Shown one piece after another: positions 1 to 7,051 of a stretch of DNA of 42,677 nucleotides. The notes under the pieces were generated by a model. That model saw only the letters and a program-made list of their open reading frames with translations. It was not told the DNA's origin and did no database searches. Each line of letters begins with the position of its first letter. The first letter of the stretch is position 1. The position numbers were made by a program, and so were the translations under genes. The DNA is from Cyanobium sp. NIES-981 (GTDB lineage Bacteria; Cyanobacteriota; Cyanobacteriia; PCC-6307; Cyanobiaceae): positions 1 through 42,677 of the forward strand of contig CAMDVN010000016.1 in NCBI GenBank assembly GCA_945877595.1, given 5' to 3'.

Positions 1-18
1 ACCCGACCAACGGAATTC

Positions 19-32
19 AGTACGCTTGTACT
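19..32 (+). promoter_or_regulatory. Candidate cyanobacterial LexA (SOS) box
   Basis: The 14 bases AGTACGCTTGTACT match the published cyanobacterial LexA consensus RGTACNNNDGTWCB at every constrained position. The site overlaps a possible -10 element (TACTAT, 29-34), which is where a repressor would block transcription rightward into the small membrane-protein gene starting near 67. The left neighbour lies outside the window, so the box could equally serve a leftward gene. The match is seen in the sequence; LexA control is inferred. Confidence 0.6.
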
Positions 33-66
33 ATTCAGCGCTTGGCCCCTTGTGCGGTCTTGGTCC

Positions 67-429
67 ATGGTTGCGTCCTTCCCTCCATTGTCGAGTGCGC
101 CCTGTGCATCGGCGGTGCCCCGTTGCTCGGGTTTGTCCCGCGGCCTTGGCCAAAGCCGCGGACCTGCTCAGAGCAGTGACCCTGGCCAGGGCAATCGCTT
201 TGGTCAGAGCCGTCGCTTTGGCCAGAGCAGTGGATTCGCGTCAAGCGCGTTGCCGCCCGCCTCGGAACATCGGGGGATGGGTGCTCGACGGGGCCTGGAT
301 CCCTGGGCCCCGGCTTTGCTGGCTGCAGTGCTGATGATCTCGGCGGTGCTGCTGGCCCCGGAGCGCCCCCAGGATCAGGCGGCGATCTGCCAGCGCCACA
401 ACGGTGTGGCGGCCTGTCGGGTCTGGTGA
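67..429 (+). CDS. Small single-pass membrane protein, possibly SOS-controlled
   Basis: The frame encodes 120 residues from the ATG at 67. A GTG at 52 would add five residues, and an ATG at 277 would give a 50-residue core protein. The first 75 residues are a low-complexity linker rich in Gly, Gln and Ser with a repeated RFGQS motif, produced by an 18-bp tandem repeat at 195-230. The core has one predicted membrane segment (APALLAAVLMISAVLLA) and a short tail with two cysteines ending ICQRHNGVAACRVW. I do not recognise a named family. The position just downstream of the LexA-type box suggests DNA-damage control, and small one-pass SOS proteins are known in other bacteria as division inhibitors; that role is inference only. 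The last 55 bases overlap the HNH gene on the other strand. Confidence 0.5.
   Translation: MVASFPPLSSAPCASAVPRCSGLSRGLGQSRGPAQSSDPGQGNRFGQSRRFGQSSGFASSALPPASEHRGMGARRGLDPWAPALLAAVLMISAVLLAPERPQDQAAICQRHNGVAACRVW
195..230 (+). repeat. 18-bp tandem repeat, two units
   Basis: Two adjacent 18-bp units (195-212 and 213-230) begin TCGCTTTGG and differ at two positions. They lie in the N-terminal linker of the small membrane-protein frame and give the repeated RFGQS residues. A more degenerate related block precedes them at about 150-194. Confidence 0.75.
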
Positions 430-848
430 TCCTGGTCGGTTTGGCTGGCTGTTACCGGCGTCACCGGCCGCCCTGGGGCCTGCCGTTTGGGGGTGGCTTC
501 TGGCTTGGGCTCGGTCCATTCCAGCAACCGCATCGCCAGGCGCAGGTCCCCTTCGGTCCAGGCACGGATCGCCATGGCCCGGCGAGGGTCGTAAAAACTC
601 TGGCGTCGATACCAGTCGAAGGCATCGGCATCCCCCTTGAGGCCATTGCAGGCGAGGCAGGCCGGCACGCAGTTTTCGGTGACGCTCAGGCCTCCCCGGC
701 TCTGGGGCAACACGTGATCGATGGATTCCGAGCGATCGCCGCAGTAGATGCAGCGTTGGCTGGTGTGGTCATGCAGGCCCTGGCGCCAGCGTCTGACGCC
801 CAGCTTTGGGCAGAGATCCTCAAGGAAGACCGCGTCCCTGGCGTTCAT
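375..848 (-). CDS. HNH endonuclease
   Basis: This is a 157-residue HNH-family nuclease. Zinc-knuckle cysteines C33/C36 (CIYC) and C64/C67 (CLAC) bracket the catalytic SIDHVLP motif (D44-H45), and the final HNH asparagine is N68. The family makes metal-dependent cuts in DNA; the specific substrate is unknown. I chose the ATG at 848, giving MNARDAVFLEDLCPKLGVRRW, because that N-terminus looks conserved in picocyanobacteria; a TTG at 869 would add seven residues. The C-terminal 40 residues are Pro/Gln/Thr-rich and poorly structured. Their last part overlaps the small membrane-protein gene on the other strand, as if an older stop codon had been lost. The gene is divergent from a SNF2 helicase whose ATG shares the same CATG. 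Confidence 0.85.
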   Translation of the reverse strand: MNARDAVFLEDLCPKLGVRRWRQGLHDHTSQRCIYCGDRSESIDHVLPQSRGGLSVTENCVPACLACNGLKGDADAFDWYRRQSFYDPRRAMAIRAWTEGDLRLAMRLLEWTEPKPEATPKRQAPGRPVTPVTASQTDQDHQTRQAATPLWRWQIAA

Positions 849-2535
849 GCAAGCGCCCCGATTGGTCAAAGTGTCGCGCCACCTGCAGGGGTGTCAATGT
901 GTCGTGGAATGCACTTTTGCCAAGTCCGTGGCGGCCCATCGCTGTTTGTTGCGTCTGGGGGCCACTGGCCTGATCGAGGTGGTCAGTCCCTTTGATGCGG
1001 TCACCCAGGCCCAGTTGCGTGCGATTCGTCCGCGCGGGCGCTGGGCGGCCCCCCAGGCGTGCTGGGAATTTCCTTTGGCGGCGGCGGGGGCGCTGCGGTC
1101 GGCCCTGGCAGGGCGATTTCCGATTGAGCCAGAGTTGGTTCGCTGGCTTGATTGGTTCGACAAGCCTCTGCCGCCTTTGCCCCCCCACCGGGAGCTGATT
1201 GCGGCCGCTGCCCTGCAGGAGCCCCTGCCCGATGGTCGCCTGCTCTATGCCCACCAGCGCGCCGGGGCACGTTGGCTGTTGGCCCGTCGCGGGGCGCTGC
1301 TGGCCGACGACATGGGTCTGGGCAAGACGCTTACGGCCTTGGCGGCGGCTCGGGCCATGGTGCGCCTGGCCGATTGCCGGGTGGTGGTGGTGGCCCCTGT
1401 GGGCCTTCACCCCCACTGGCAGCGGGAGGCGGCGGCCATGCAGCTCCAGATCGAGCTGCAGAGTTGGGCTCGCCTAACGGCGGAGTTGCCCCCGGCTGGC
1501 TGCGTGCTGATCGCCGATGAGGCCCATTACGCCCAGAACGGCCGGGCCCGGCGCAGTGCGGCCCTGGTGCGGCTGAGCCGTCACCCCCGCCTGCGGGCCA
1601 GTTGGCTGCTGACCGGCACGCCGATGAAAAATGGGCGGCCCGCCCAGCTTTATCCCTTGCTGGCGGCGATCGGTCACCCCCTGGCCCACGACCAACGCGC
1701 CTTTGAGGAGCGTTTCTGTGGCGGCCATTGGCGTGAGCAGGCCGGCCGGCGGCTGTGGCAGGCGCAGGGCGCCACCAACCTCGAGGAGCTGCACCGGTTG
1801 GTGAGGCCGCTGCTGCTGCACCGCCGTAAGCAGCACTGCCTCGATCTGCCCCCCAAGCTTCGCTGCCTGGTGCCGGTCGAGCTCGATCCAGACCAGGCGC
1901 TGGGGTTTCAGCATGGGCTGGAGCAGAAAGTTCTCGACTACCGCAGCAGGGCCCGCTTGGGGTTGGTGCGTCGTGATGCTGAGGCCCTGGCCGTGCTCAC
2001 GGCTCTGCGTCAGCTCGGCTCCCATTACAAACTGCCTGCCGCCCGGGCCCTGGTGGCCAGCCTGCTACGGGCCGGTGAATCGGTGGTGGTGTTCACCGCC
2101 TTTGTGGGCTCGGCCCAGCTGCTGCAACAGCAGCTGGCTCCCCTGGCCCAGGCCAGCCTGTTGATCGGCAAGCTGGCACCGCCCGAGCGGCAACACCAGG
2201 TCGATGCGTTTCAGCGGGGGGATGTGCCCTTGCTGCTGGCCACCTATGGCACGGGTGGCCTCGGTTTCACCCTGCATCGGGCCCGCCATGTGGTGCTACT
2301 GGAGCGCCCTTGGACCCCTGGGGATGCCGAGCAGGCGGAGGATCGCTGCCATCGCATCGGCATGGGCGCACCGCTCACCTGCCATTGGTTGCAGTTGGGG
2401 GTGGCCGACCAGCTGGTCGATGGGCTGATCGCCAGCAAGGCCGAACGCATCGCCCTCGTGCTGCATCGCCGCGAGCAGCAGCTGCGTCGTCAGAGTCTGG
2501 GGGCGATGGTCGATGACCTGCTCAGCCGCTGGTGA
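847..2535 (+). CDS. SNF2-family helicase, SMARCAL1-like
   Basis: This is a 562-residue superfamily 2 ATPase of the SNF2 type. The N-terminal 120 residues include a segment (RPRGRWAAPQACWEFPL) resembling the HARP module of annealing helicases. Helicase motifs follow: Walker A DDMGLGKT at 154-161, DEAH at 224-227, the TGTPMKN motif, and the C-terminal ATYGTGGLGF and QAEDRCHRIG motifs. Such enzymes remodel or reanneal DNA at stalled forks. Starts at 748 (too far into the HNH gene) or GTG 871 are possible. The ATG at 847 shares CATG with the HNH start, which implies a very compact divergent promoter region. The 3' end overlaps the convergent lipoprotein gene by 14 bp. The family is clear; the role in repair is inferred. 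Confidence 0.85.
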   Translation: MQAPRLVKVSRHLQGCQCVVECTFAKSVAAHRCLLRLGATGLIEVVSPFDAVTQAQLRAIRPRGRWAAPQACWEFPLAAAGALRSALAGRFPIEPELVRWLDWFDKPLPPLPPHRELIAAAALQEPLPDGRLLYAHQRAGARWLLARRGALLADDMGLGKTLTALAAARAMVRLADCRVVVVAPVGLHPHWQREAAAMQLQIELQSWARLTAELPPAGCVLIADEAHYAQNGRARRSAALVRLSRHPRLRASWLLTGTPMKNGRPAQLYPLLAAIGHPLAHDQRAFEERFCGGHWREQAGRRLWQAQGATNLEELHRLVRPLLLHRRKQHCLDLPPKLRCLVPVELDPDQALGFQHGLEQKVLDYRSRARLGLVRRDAEALAVLTALRQLGSHYKLPAARALVASLLRAGESVVVFTAFVGSAQLLQQQLAPLAQASLLIGKLAPPERQHQVDAFQRGDVPLLLATYGTGGLGFTLHRARHVVLLERPWTPGDAEQAEDRCHRIGMGAPLTCHWLQLGVADQLVDGLIASKAERIALVLHRREQQLRRQSLGAMVDDLLSRW

Positions 2536-2953
2536 GACAGCTGCGTTGCCGCACCGTCAGCTCAGATTGCAGCAGGCGATCCACGCTGCCGGGTTTGGCC
2601 TGTTGGAGCAAGCGGCTGGCCTCGGCGCTGTCGCGGCAGGCGGCGGTGTCGTCGCCGGCCAGGCTGTGCAGCAGTGACCGTTCATGCCGGGGGGCTGGAT
2701 CGGCTGGAAAACGCGCGACCACCTGGTTGCAGGTCGAGAGGGCTTGCTTGAGGTTGTCGAGGCGCACATCCCGGAGGCAGTCATCGCGGCGCAGAATGCG
2801 CTCGGGCAAGGGGGCTTCGCTGCATCCCGCCAGCAGCATCAGAGCGGCCAGGGCCGTGGCCCAGGTGCCCCTGGGGCGGCGTTGGGTGCGGGGGGCGTGG
2901 AGCTGGGCCAAGGAGGAGGGTGGGAGGGCCACAAGCCAGCTCACATGGCTCAC
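2522..2953 (-). CDS. Small lipoprotein of unknown function
   Basis: The product has 143 residues. A hydrophobic segment (ATALAALMLLAGC) ends in a lipobox with Cys44, so signal peptidase II processing and a lipid anchor are expected. The mature part is helical and Leu/Arg-rich with cysteines at intervals (DDCLRD, STCNQV, AACRD, RQRSCL) and resembles a small TPR-like repeat, but I do not recognise the family. The GTG start overlaps the TGA of the upstream secreted-protein gene (GTGA), implying translational coupling. Its 30-residue n-region is long, so an internal GTG start (2944 or 2932) is possible. Confidence 0.65.
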   Translation of the reverse strand: MSHVSWLVALPPSSLAQLHAPRTQRRPRGTWATALAALMLLAGCSEAPLPERILRRDDCLRDVRLDNLKQALSTCNQVVARFPADPAPRHERSLLHSLAGDDTAACRDSAEASRLLQQAKPGSVDRLLQSELTVRQRSCLTSG

Positions 2954-3432
2954 TCTTTCACGTAGAGATCGCCGAGGTATTTGCCGCAGTCGGGGTAGGC
3001 GGCTGGATCGTTGACCACGGCTTCGGTGATCATCACGGCGGCGTGTCCGGGTGAGGTTTTGAACAGGTTGGCGTTTTGCCGCTTGATCAGGGCATAAGCC
3101 GCTTCCCAGCTGACCTTATGGGTGTTGCCCACACTGCGCATGTAGCAGTAGGTCTTGGCTCCCTTGGCGCCGGCCATCGCGATCGTGGCGCCAGCATCGC
3201 TGCTGTCCGTAGTCCTGCTGGCCCCCGCACCGCTGCTGGTGGTCTGGGCCTGGGCGTCTGGAGCCATCCAGCTGGGACCCATGCAGCTGGGACCAAGCCA
3301 GAGGGCCAGCAAGGCCAGGGCTATCCATGGCCGCTGCAGGCGCAGTTGGGCCGGCCCCAGGCTGGGCAGCGCGCTGGGCCGCTCCCTCGGCAGGGTCCGC
3401 AATCTGGGGCAAGGCATCGGACTGGCAACCAT
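2950..3432 (-). CDS. Secreted cyanobacterial protein (DUF6554-like)
   Basis: The product has 160 residues. A basic N-terminus and hydrophobic stretch (WIALALLALWLG) end near DAQAQ, which fits a signal peptide cleaved at AQA. After a Ser/Thr/Gly-rich linker comes a compact C-terminal domain with KTYCYMRSVGNTHKVSWEA and PDCGKYLGDLY. Its two cysteines may form a disulfide after export. The domain looks like a short family restricted to cyanobacteria, which I tentatively equate with DUF6554; function is unknown. It is first in a two-gene unit with the downstream lipoprotein. The start (ATG 3432 or ATG 3417) is not settled. Confidence 0.7.
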   Translation of the reverse strand: MVASPMPCPRLRTLPRERPSALPSLGPAQLRLQRPWIALALLALWLGPSCMGPSWMAPDAQAQTTSSGAGASRTTDSSDAGATIAMAGAKGAKTYCYMRSVGNTHKVSWEAAYALIKRQNANLFKTSPGHAAVMITEAVVNDPAAYPDCGKYLGDLYVKE

Positions 3433-3517
3433 CGGCTTTGAAGGGGGCTCAGGAGGCGTTGCGCCGGTCCAAACGTATCGATCTTGTCGGATCTGTCGAG
3501 GGGGCCTGGCTGTTAGC

Positions 3518-4030
3518 TCAGCGCGGCACCGCCAGCTTCACCACCAAGGGCAGCACCACCAAGACCGTGATCAGCCGCACCGCGTGCAGGGCTGCCACTG
3601 CTGCTCCGACCCCGAATTCGGCACCCACCAGGCTCATGCCGCTGATCCCCCCCGGAGCCGCTCCCAGCAGGGCCACCACCGGGTCAATACCCAGCAAACG
3701 ACTGCACCACAGCCCCACAACTACCCCGGTGAGCACCAGGGTGAGGGTGATGAGCAGAGCTGGTTTCCAGAGCAGTTGCAGGTCGGCAAGTGAACCGGCC
3801 GTGAGCCCGGTGCCGATCACGGTGCCGATCGCGATTTCGAGCCCGGTGCGGGTGCCTTGGGGCCAGCTGGCCAGCTCCAGTCGACCGCTCACGCTCACCA
3901 ACGCCGCCCCCAGCAGGGCCCCGGCTAAGGGTGCCGCAGGGATGCCGGTGCGCAGGGCCAGCAGGCCCCCCAGTAGGCCGGCGAGGCCATAAAGCAGCAG
4001 ATTCCAGGGTGCGCCCATCGTTGATGCCAT
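3518..4030 (-). CDS. Half-length AbrB-type membrane protein
   Basis: From the ATG at 4030 the product has 170 residues and about five hydrophobic helices. It carries the Gly-rich APGGISGMSLVGAEFGV segment typical of the membrane AbrB-duplication family (PF05145). These are putative transporters, not the DNA-binding AbrB. Full-length relatives have about 350 residues made of two repeats; this one corresponds to a single repeat, a form common in cyanobacteria, and would have to dimerise. A frame extension to 4144 is likely not translated. An ATG at 4018 is the alternative start. It is divergent from the small coiled-coil protein at 4138. Substrate unknown. Confidence 0.75.
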   Translation of the reverse strand: MASTMGAPWNLLLYGLAGLLGGLLALRTGIPAAPLAGALLGAALVSVSGRLELASWPQGTRTGLEIAIGTVIGTGLTAGSLADLQLLWKPALLITLTLVLTGVVVGLWCSRLLGIDPVVALLGAAPGGISGMSLVGAEFGVGAAVAALHAVRLITVLVVLPLVVKLAVPR

Positions 4031-4137
4031 TCCCAAGTCCTTGGCTAGCTCAATGGTCTCGAGTCTGAAGGCCCTGCTGCCTTGAGCTACGCGATTGGGT
4101 GTGCTCTCATCGGGCCAGAAGCTTTCGTCCTTCTCCC

Positions 4138-4386
4138 GTGCCAAACGATTCAGTGTCTTTTCGGATCACCCGCAGCACCGAGGACCTGGCCCAAACGATC
4201 CACGCGCTCTCGCACCGCCTGGTGCGACTGGAGCAGCGCTTTTTGGTTCTTGAGCAGGCTCTGGCCGAGCCCCGTCAAGCCCCAGTGACGGAGCAGGAAC
4301 TCAGCAGCCTTGACCACGTTGAGCGCCTGCTCCTTGACTGCCGCACGCTGCTCGAGTCAGACAACGATCAGCCGCCTGTGTCCTGA
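4138..4386 (+). CDS. Small coiled-coil protein
   Basis: The frame encodes about 82 residues from the GTG at 4138 (VPNDSVSFRITRSTEDL). A heptad-like central stretch (ALSHRLVRLEQRFLVLEQAL) suggests a short coiled coil, followed by a second acidic helix. There is no membrane segment or catalytic motif. It resembles the many small conserved proteins of picocyanobacteria, but I do not recognise a named family. The start is a judgement call: an upstream frame to 4099 exists but is Arg/Ser-rich and looks untranslated. Confidence 0.55.
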   Translation: MPNDSVSFRITRSTEDLAQTIHALSHRLVRLEQRFLVLEQALAEPRQAPVTEQELSSLDHVERLLLDCRTLLESDNDQPPVS

Positions 4387-4441
4387 TCAGACCCCTGGCA
4401 GGCCCCTGGCCAACGGTGCCACAATAAAAAGAAAGCCAGCT

Positions 4442-4732
4442 ATGGCCTATCCCTCCTCCCAGCATCTGCCGAATTCTGGGGGTCCCTTGGGCCCTGAATT
4501 ATTGCCGGCCAGCCACGGTGTCTCGCTTCGGCGTGCAGCTTCAGCTCAGGCCCAGGGCGGCTGTCGGCGGGCTGCTGATGTTCAAGGCGGAGATACTCCT
4601 CGAGATCATCAGTTGGAAAAGCTGGAGTTTGCCCTGGCCGTTGCCCTCACCCGGGGAGATAACGCGCGCTCGCTGGCGCTGCGTCAGCAGATTGCAGCCC
4701 TGGGTGGCAACTGCGAAGAGCCTGGCACCTGA
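4442..4732 (+). CDS. Small conserved protein with C-terminal helical hairpin
   Basis: This 96-residue protein starts at the ATG at 4442, after an A-rich leader (ATAAAAAGAAAG) that may act as ribosome binding site. The first 50 residues are low complexity. The last 45 (LEKLEFALAVALTRGDNARS and on to GNCEEPGT) form two amphipathic helices around a GDN turn and look conserved in marine and freshwater Synechococcus. Function unknown. It lies in tandem with the small genes at 4138 and 4855. Confidence 0.55.
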   Translation: MAYPSSQHLPNSGGPLGPELLPASHGVSLRRAASAQAQGGCRRAADVQGGDTPRDHQLEKLEFALAVALTRGDNARSLALRQQIAALGGNCEEPGT

Positions 4733-4762
4733 GTGGTGAAGATCGGACCATTTAATTTGTTA

Positions 4763-4821
4763 CAGCGTGGGCGACGCGAATCGCTAATCTCAAGTCGGTT
4801 AGCAAGTCAGTGCCCACGCTG
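4763..4821. repeat. Nested stem-loop in intergenic DNA
   Basis: A perfect 10-bp outer stem pairs CAGCGTGGGC (4763-4772) with GCCCACGCTG (4812-4821). Within it an inner 5-bp stem pairs GCTAA (4783-4787) with TTAGC (4799-4803). There is no T-run after it, so it is not a textbook rho-independent terminator. It sits between two small plus-strand genes and could be a terminator-like hairpin, a structured leader of the next gene or a small RNA element. Confidence 0.5.
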
Positions 4822-4854
4822 AATGCCTGTCCAAACGCATTGTCGACATCCATC

Positions 4855-5100
4855 ATGACGGCCTCTGGGTCTCTACAAATGGCCTCACAACATCGCCCTG
4901 CGCTGGTGTTTCCTGGCCAGGGCGAGGAGCGCAACAGCCTCGAACAGCGCATTGAAGCCCTCACGGCTGAGGCCAGGGCCGCAGCCGAAGCGGGGGATGT
5001 GGCCGGCTCAGCCCGGTTGATCCTGGCTTGCCTCGATTGCGAGCGGCGCCTCGCCAGCAGGGGACCCCAGGTGCTGCAGTTGATCAAGCCCCGGTGTTGA
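4855..5100 (+). CDS. Small helical conserved protein
   Basis: This product has 81 residues from the ATG at 4855, or 73 from the ATG at 4879. Its C-terminal 55 residues (LEQRIEALTAEARAAAEAGD through RGPQVLQLIKPRC) are strongly helical and look conserved. Repeated AxxAxxA spacing suggests a helix-turn-helix hairpin. An ATG at 4810 is rejected because it lies inside the stem-loop. No known domain is recognised. Confidence 0.55.
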   Translation: MTASGSLQMASQHRPALVFPGQGEERNSLEQRIEALTAEARAAAEAGDVAGSARLILACLDCERRLASRGPQVLQLIKPRC

Positions 5101-5186
5101 GGCCGGCCTGATGCCAAAGCAGGGCCGGCATCGATGCGGCTGCGCCGCACGCCAGGCTCAGGAGCGTCGAGCACGGGCCTAGGGCG

Positions 5187-6527
5187 ATGGCCAGCAAACG
5201 CACCCTCAATGCCAAGAACCTCGAAATGCTTGGTGCTGCCGCATTGGCGGAGCTGCTGATGGAGGTGAGCAGTGGCCAGGCGGTGATTCAGCGGCGGCTG
5301 CGGCTGGCCCTGGCTGCTGCCGAGGGGGTTGATGCGGCCATCCAGGAGGTTCGCAAGCGACTCGCGGCGATCGCCCGGTCCAGCACCTATGTGGAGTCGG
5401 GCAAACGCAAAGCCTTTTTGGTCGATCTCGAGGCCCAGCTTCAGGCGATCACAGGCCCGATCGCCGCTGCTGAACCTCGGCAGGCCTGCGATTTGCTCCT
5501 GCGCTTCCTGGAACTCTCCGACGGGGTGCTCGCGCGCAGCTGCGACAGCACCGGCGCTGTGATCGGGGTGTTTGAACGGGCAGTTGGCCAGTTGGGCCCG
5601 CTGGCCCAGGCTGCCCAGCTCGAGCCCGACAGCTTGGCCGAGCAGGCCGCCGAACTCTTGGCGGAGAACAGCTACGACCAATTCGATGCCCTGGTGCCAG
5701 CCCTGCGGGATGTCCTGGGCGACAGCGGCCTGAACGTGCTGGATAGCCACTGCCGCAACCGCGGCGCCCGCGACGGCAGCGGTGTCCTGCTGCAGATCGC
5801 CGTTGCCCGCGGTGATGTGGATGGCTACCTGGCCCACTTCACAGCCGATGATCTGCGCTGGCCTACGACGGCGGCCACGGTGGCCTCTTACCTGCTGAGT
5901 GCAGGGCGAGCCAAGCAGGCGCTGGAGATCCTCGATGGGGCGGCTAGAGAAACGCCGGGTGTGATCAGCGTCGAATGGCACGACAGCCGCATTGCTGTTC
6001 TTGAGGCCTTGGATCGTCACAGCGAGGCCCAGCAGCTGCGTTGGCAGTGGTTTAGCCAGACCCTCTCCATCCCCCACGTGCGCGCTTACCTCAAGCGTCT
6101 CAACGATTTCGAGGATGTGGAGGCAGAAGAGCGCGCTCTTCTGCTGGCCGAGCAGCACCCCGTCAGCTTGCTGGGGCTGCAGGCCTTGGTGGAGTGGCCC
6201 GCCCTGGGCCGCGCCGCCCAGCATGTGCTGGCCCATGGCGACACATGGGATGGGAATGCCTATGGGATTCACAGCGCTGCCGCCGAGCGCCTGGGTGCCG
6301 CGTATCCCCTCGCCGCCTCATTGTTGCTGAGACCGATGGTGTTCTTTGCGCTGAGGATGGGCCGCACCAAGCGCTACCGCTATGCCGCCGAACATCTGCG
6401 CAGTTGCGAGCAACTGGCGGCCCGCATCGACGACTGGCAGGGGCATCTCACCCATGCGGCCTATGTGGAGCGCCTGTACGACAACTTTGGGTTGAAGTGG
6501 GCGTTTTGGACGCTGGTGGAGCGGTGA
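5187..6527 (+). CDS. DUF6880 family protein
   Basis: The product has 446 residues. Its N-terminus (MASKRTLNAKNLEMLGAAAL), ALAELLMEVSSG and RRLRLALA motifs match the DUF6880 family, which is found mostly in proteobacteria. The rest is an all-alpha TPR-like repeat array with alternating AEQAAELLAE-type helices, suggesting a scaffold or peptide-binding role. There is no signal peptide or membrane segment. Function is unknown. The family's patchy occurrence and its place directly beside a tRNA-Gly remnant (42 bp past its stop) suggest acquisition by transfer, which is inference. Confidence 0.75.
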   Translation: MASKRTLNAKNLEMLGAAALAELLMEVSSGQAVIQRRLRLALAAAEGVDAAIQEVRKRLAAIARSSTYVESGKRKAFLVDLEAQLQAITGPIAAAEPRQACDLLLRFLELSDGVLARSCDSTGAVIGVFERAVGQLGPLAQAAQLEPDSLAEQAAELLAENSYDQFDALVPALRDVLGDSGLNVLDSHCRNRGARDGSGVLLQIAVARGDVDGYLAHFTADDLRWPTTAATVASYLLSAGRAKQALEILDGAARETPGVISVEWHDSRIAVLEALDRHSEAQQLRWQWFSQTLSIPHVRAYLKRLNDFEDVEAEERALLLAEQHPVSLLGLQALVEWPALGRAAQHVLAHGDTWDGNAYGIHSAAAERLGAAYPLAASLLLRPMVFFALRMGRTKRYRYAAEHLRSCEQLAARIDDWQGHLTHAAYVERLYDNFGLKWAFWTLVER

Positions 6528-6568
6528 AATGATCCCTGGTTATCCAGGAATTCGTCATCGAATTGGTC

Positions 6569-6598
6569 TCGAACTGGCGACGTTTAGCTTGGGAAGCT
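6569..6598 (-). repeat. tRNA-Gly remnant, possible att site
   Basis: These 30 bases match positions 10892-10921, inside the intact tRNA-Gly(CCC) gene, in the same orientation with one mismatch (T for C at 6575). The copied part runs from the anticodon stem through the anticodon loop to the T-loop, the segment usually used as crossover site by tRNA-targeting tyrosine recombinases. The acceptor stem is missing, so it is not a functional tRNA. It marks one edge of a region of about 4.3 kb ending at the intact tRNA. Confidence 0.75.
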
Positions 6599-6757
6599 TC
6601 TCGGTTGATTGGCCGAACCGCATGTGCCGCCGTGAGTCTCATATGGCTTCAGGCTTGGATGTGAGAAGGTCTGTTTGGCACCCCGCCGTTGAAGACTTCG
6701 GGCGACTTTCTCAGGGCGGAGTAGAAATTCGTCCGCAGCTGGAGGCCCTGCTGCCCT

Positions 6758-6791
6758 CTGAGGGCTTGGGGCTCCGGCCCCTTTGTCTCAG
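6758..6791. repeat. Interrupted inverted repeat upstream of hicB
   Basis: An inner GGGGC/GCCCC stem (6768-6772 with 6777-6781, loop TCCG) is enclosed by CTGAG (6758-6762) and CTCAG (6787-6791). It sits about 45 bp before the HicB start. HicB-type antitoxins autoregulate by binding palindromes near their promoter, so this could be an operator, or simply a hairpin in the leader. Confidence 0.3.
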
Positions 6792-6835
6792 GCCTGGGTT
6801 CTGCGCAGCAGAATGGGAAGTCGGAGTCCACCACT

Positions 6836-7048
6836 ATGCACACGTTTTCAGCAGTAATTGAGCGCTGCCCTGAGACGGGGCTCCTGGTGGGCTACGTCCC
6901 AGGCTTCCCGGGGGCTCACAGCCAGGGCGAGACCCTTGATGAGTTGCAGGCCAATCTCAAGGAGGTGATCGCCATGCTCTTGGAGGACGGCGAACCGGCT
7001 CTGGAGAGCGATTTCGTTGGTCTCCAGCAAATCTCCGTGCCGGCTTGA
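6836..7048 (+). CDS. hicB: HicB-like antitoxin
   Basis: This 70-residue protein has the HicB partial RNase H-like fold signature: FSAVIERCPETGLLVGYVPG, PGAHSQGETLDELQANLKE and an acidic helix. It lacks the C-terminal DNA-binding helix-turn-helix of longer HicB proteins. The family binds and neutralises the HicA mRNA interferase. The ATG at 6836 gives the canonical N-terminus. The HicA gene starts 3 bp downstream, so the two are one operon. The order antitoxin-toxin is the reverse of the classical hicA-hicB arrangement but is seen in this subfamily. Confidence 0.85.
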   Translation: MHTFSAVIERCPETGLLVGYVPGFPGAHSQGETLDELQANLKEVIAMLLEDGEPALESDFVGLQQISVPA

Positions 7049-7051
7049 ACG

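Noticed and set aside
4763-4821. Stem-loop considered as a tRNA
   Set aside because: Only 59 nt, with no D- or T-arm and an 11-base inner loop.
4752-6272. 506-codon open frame on the minus strand
   Set aside because: It is antisense to the DUF6880 gene, rich in Gln/Ala/Gly/His with no family motif, and runs over the stem-loop and the small gene at 4855.
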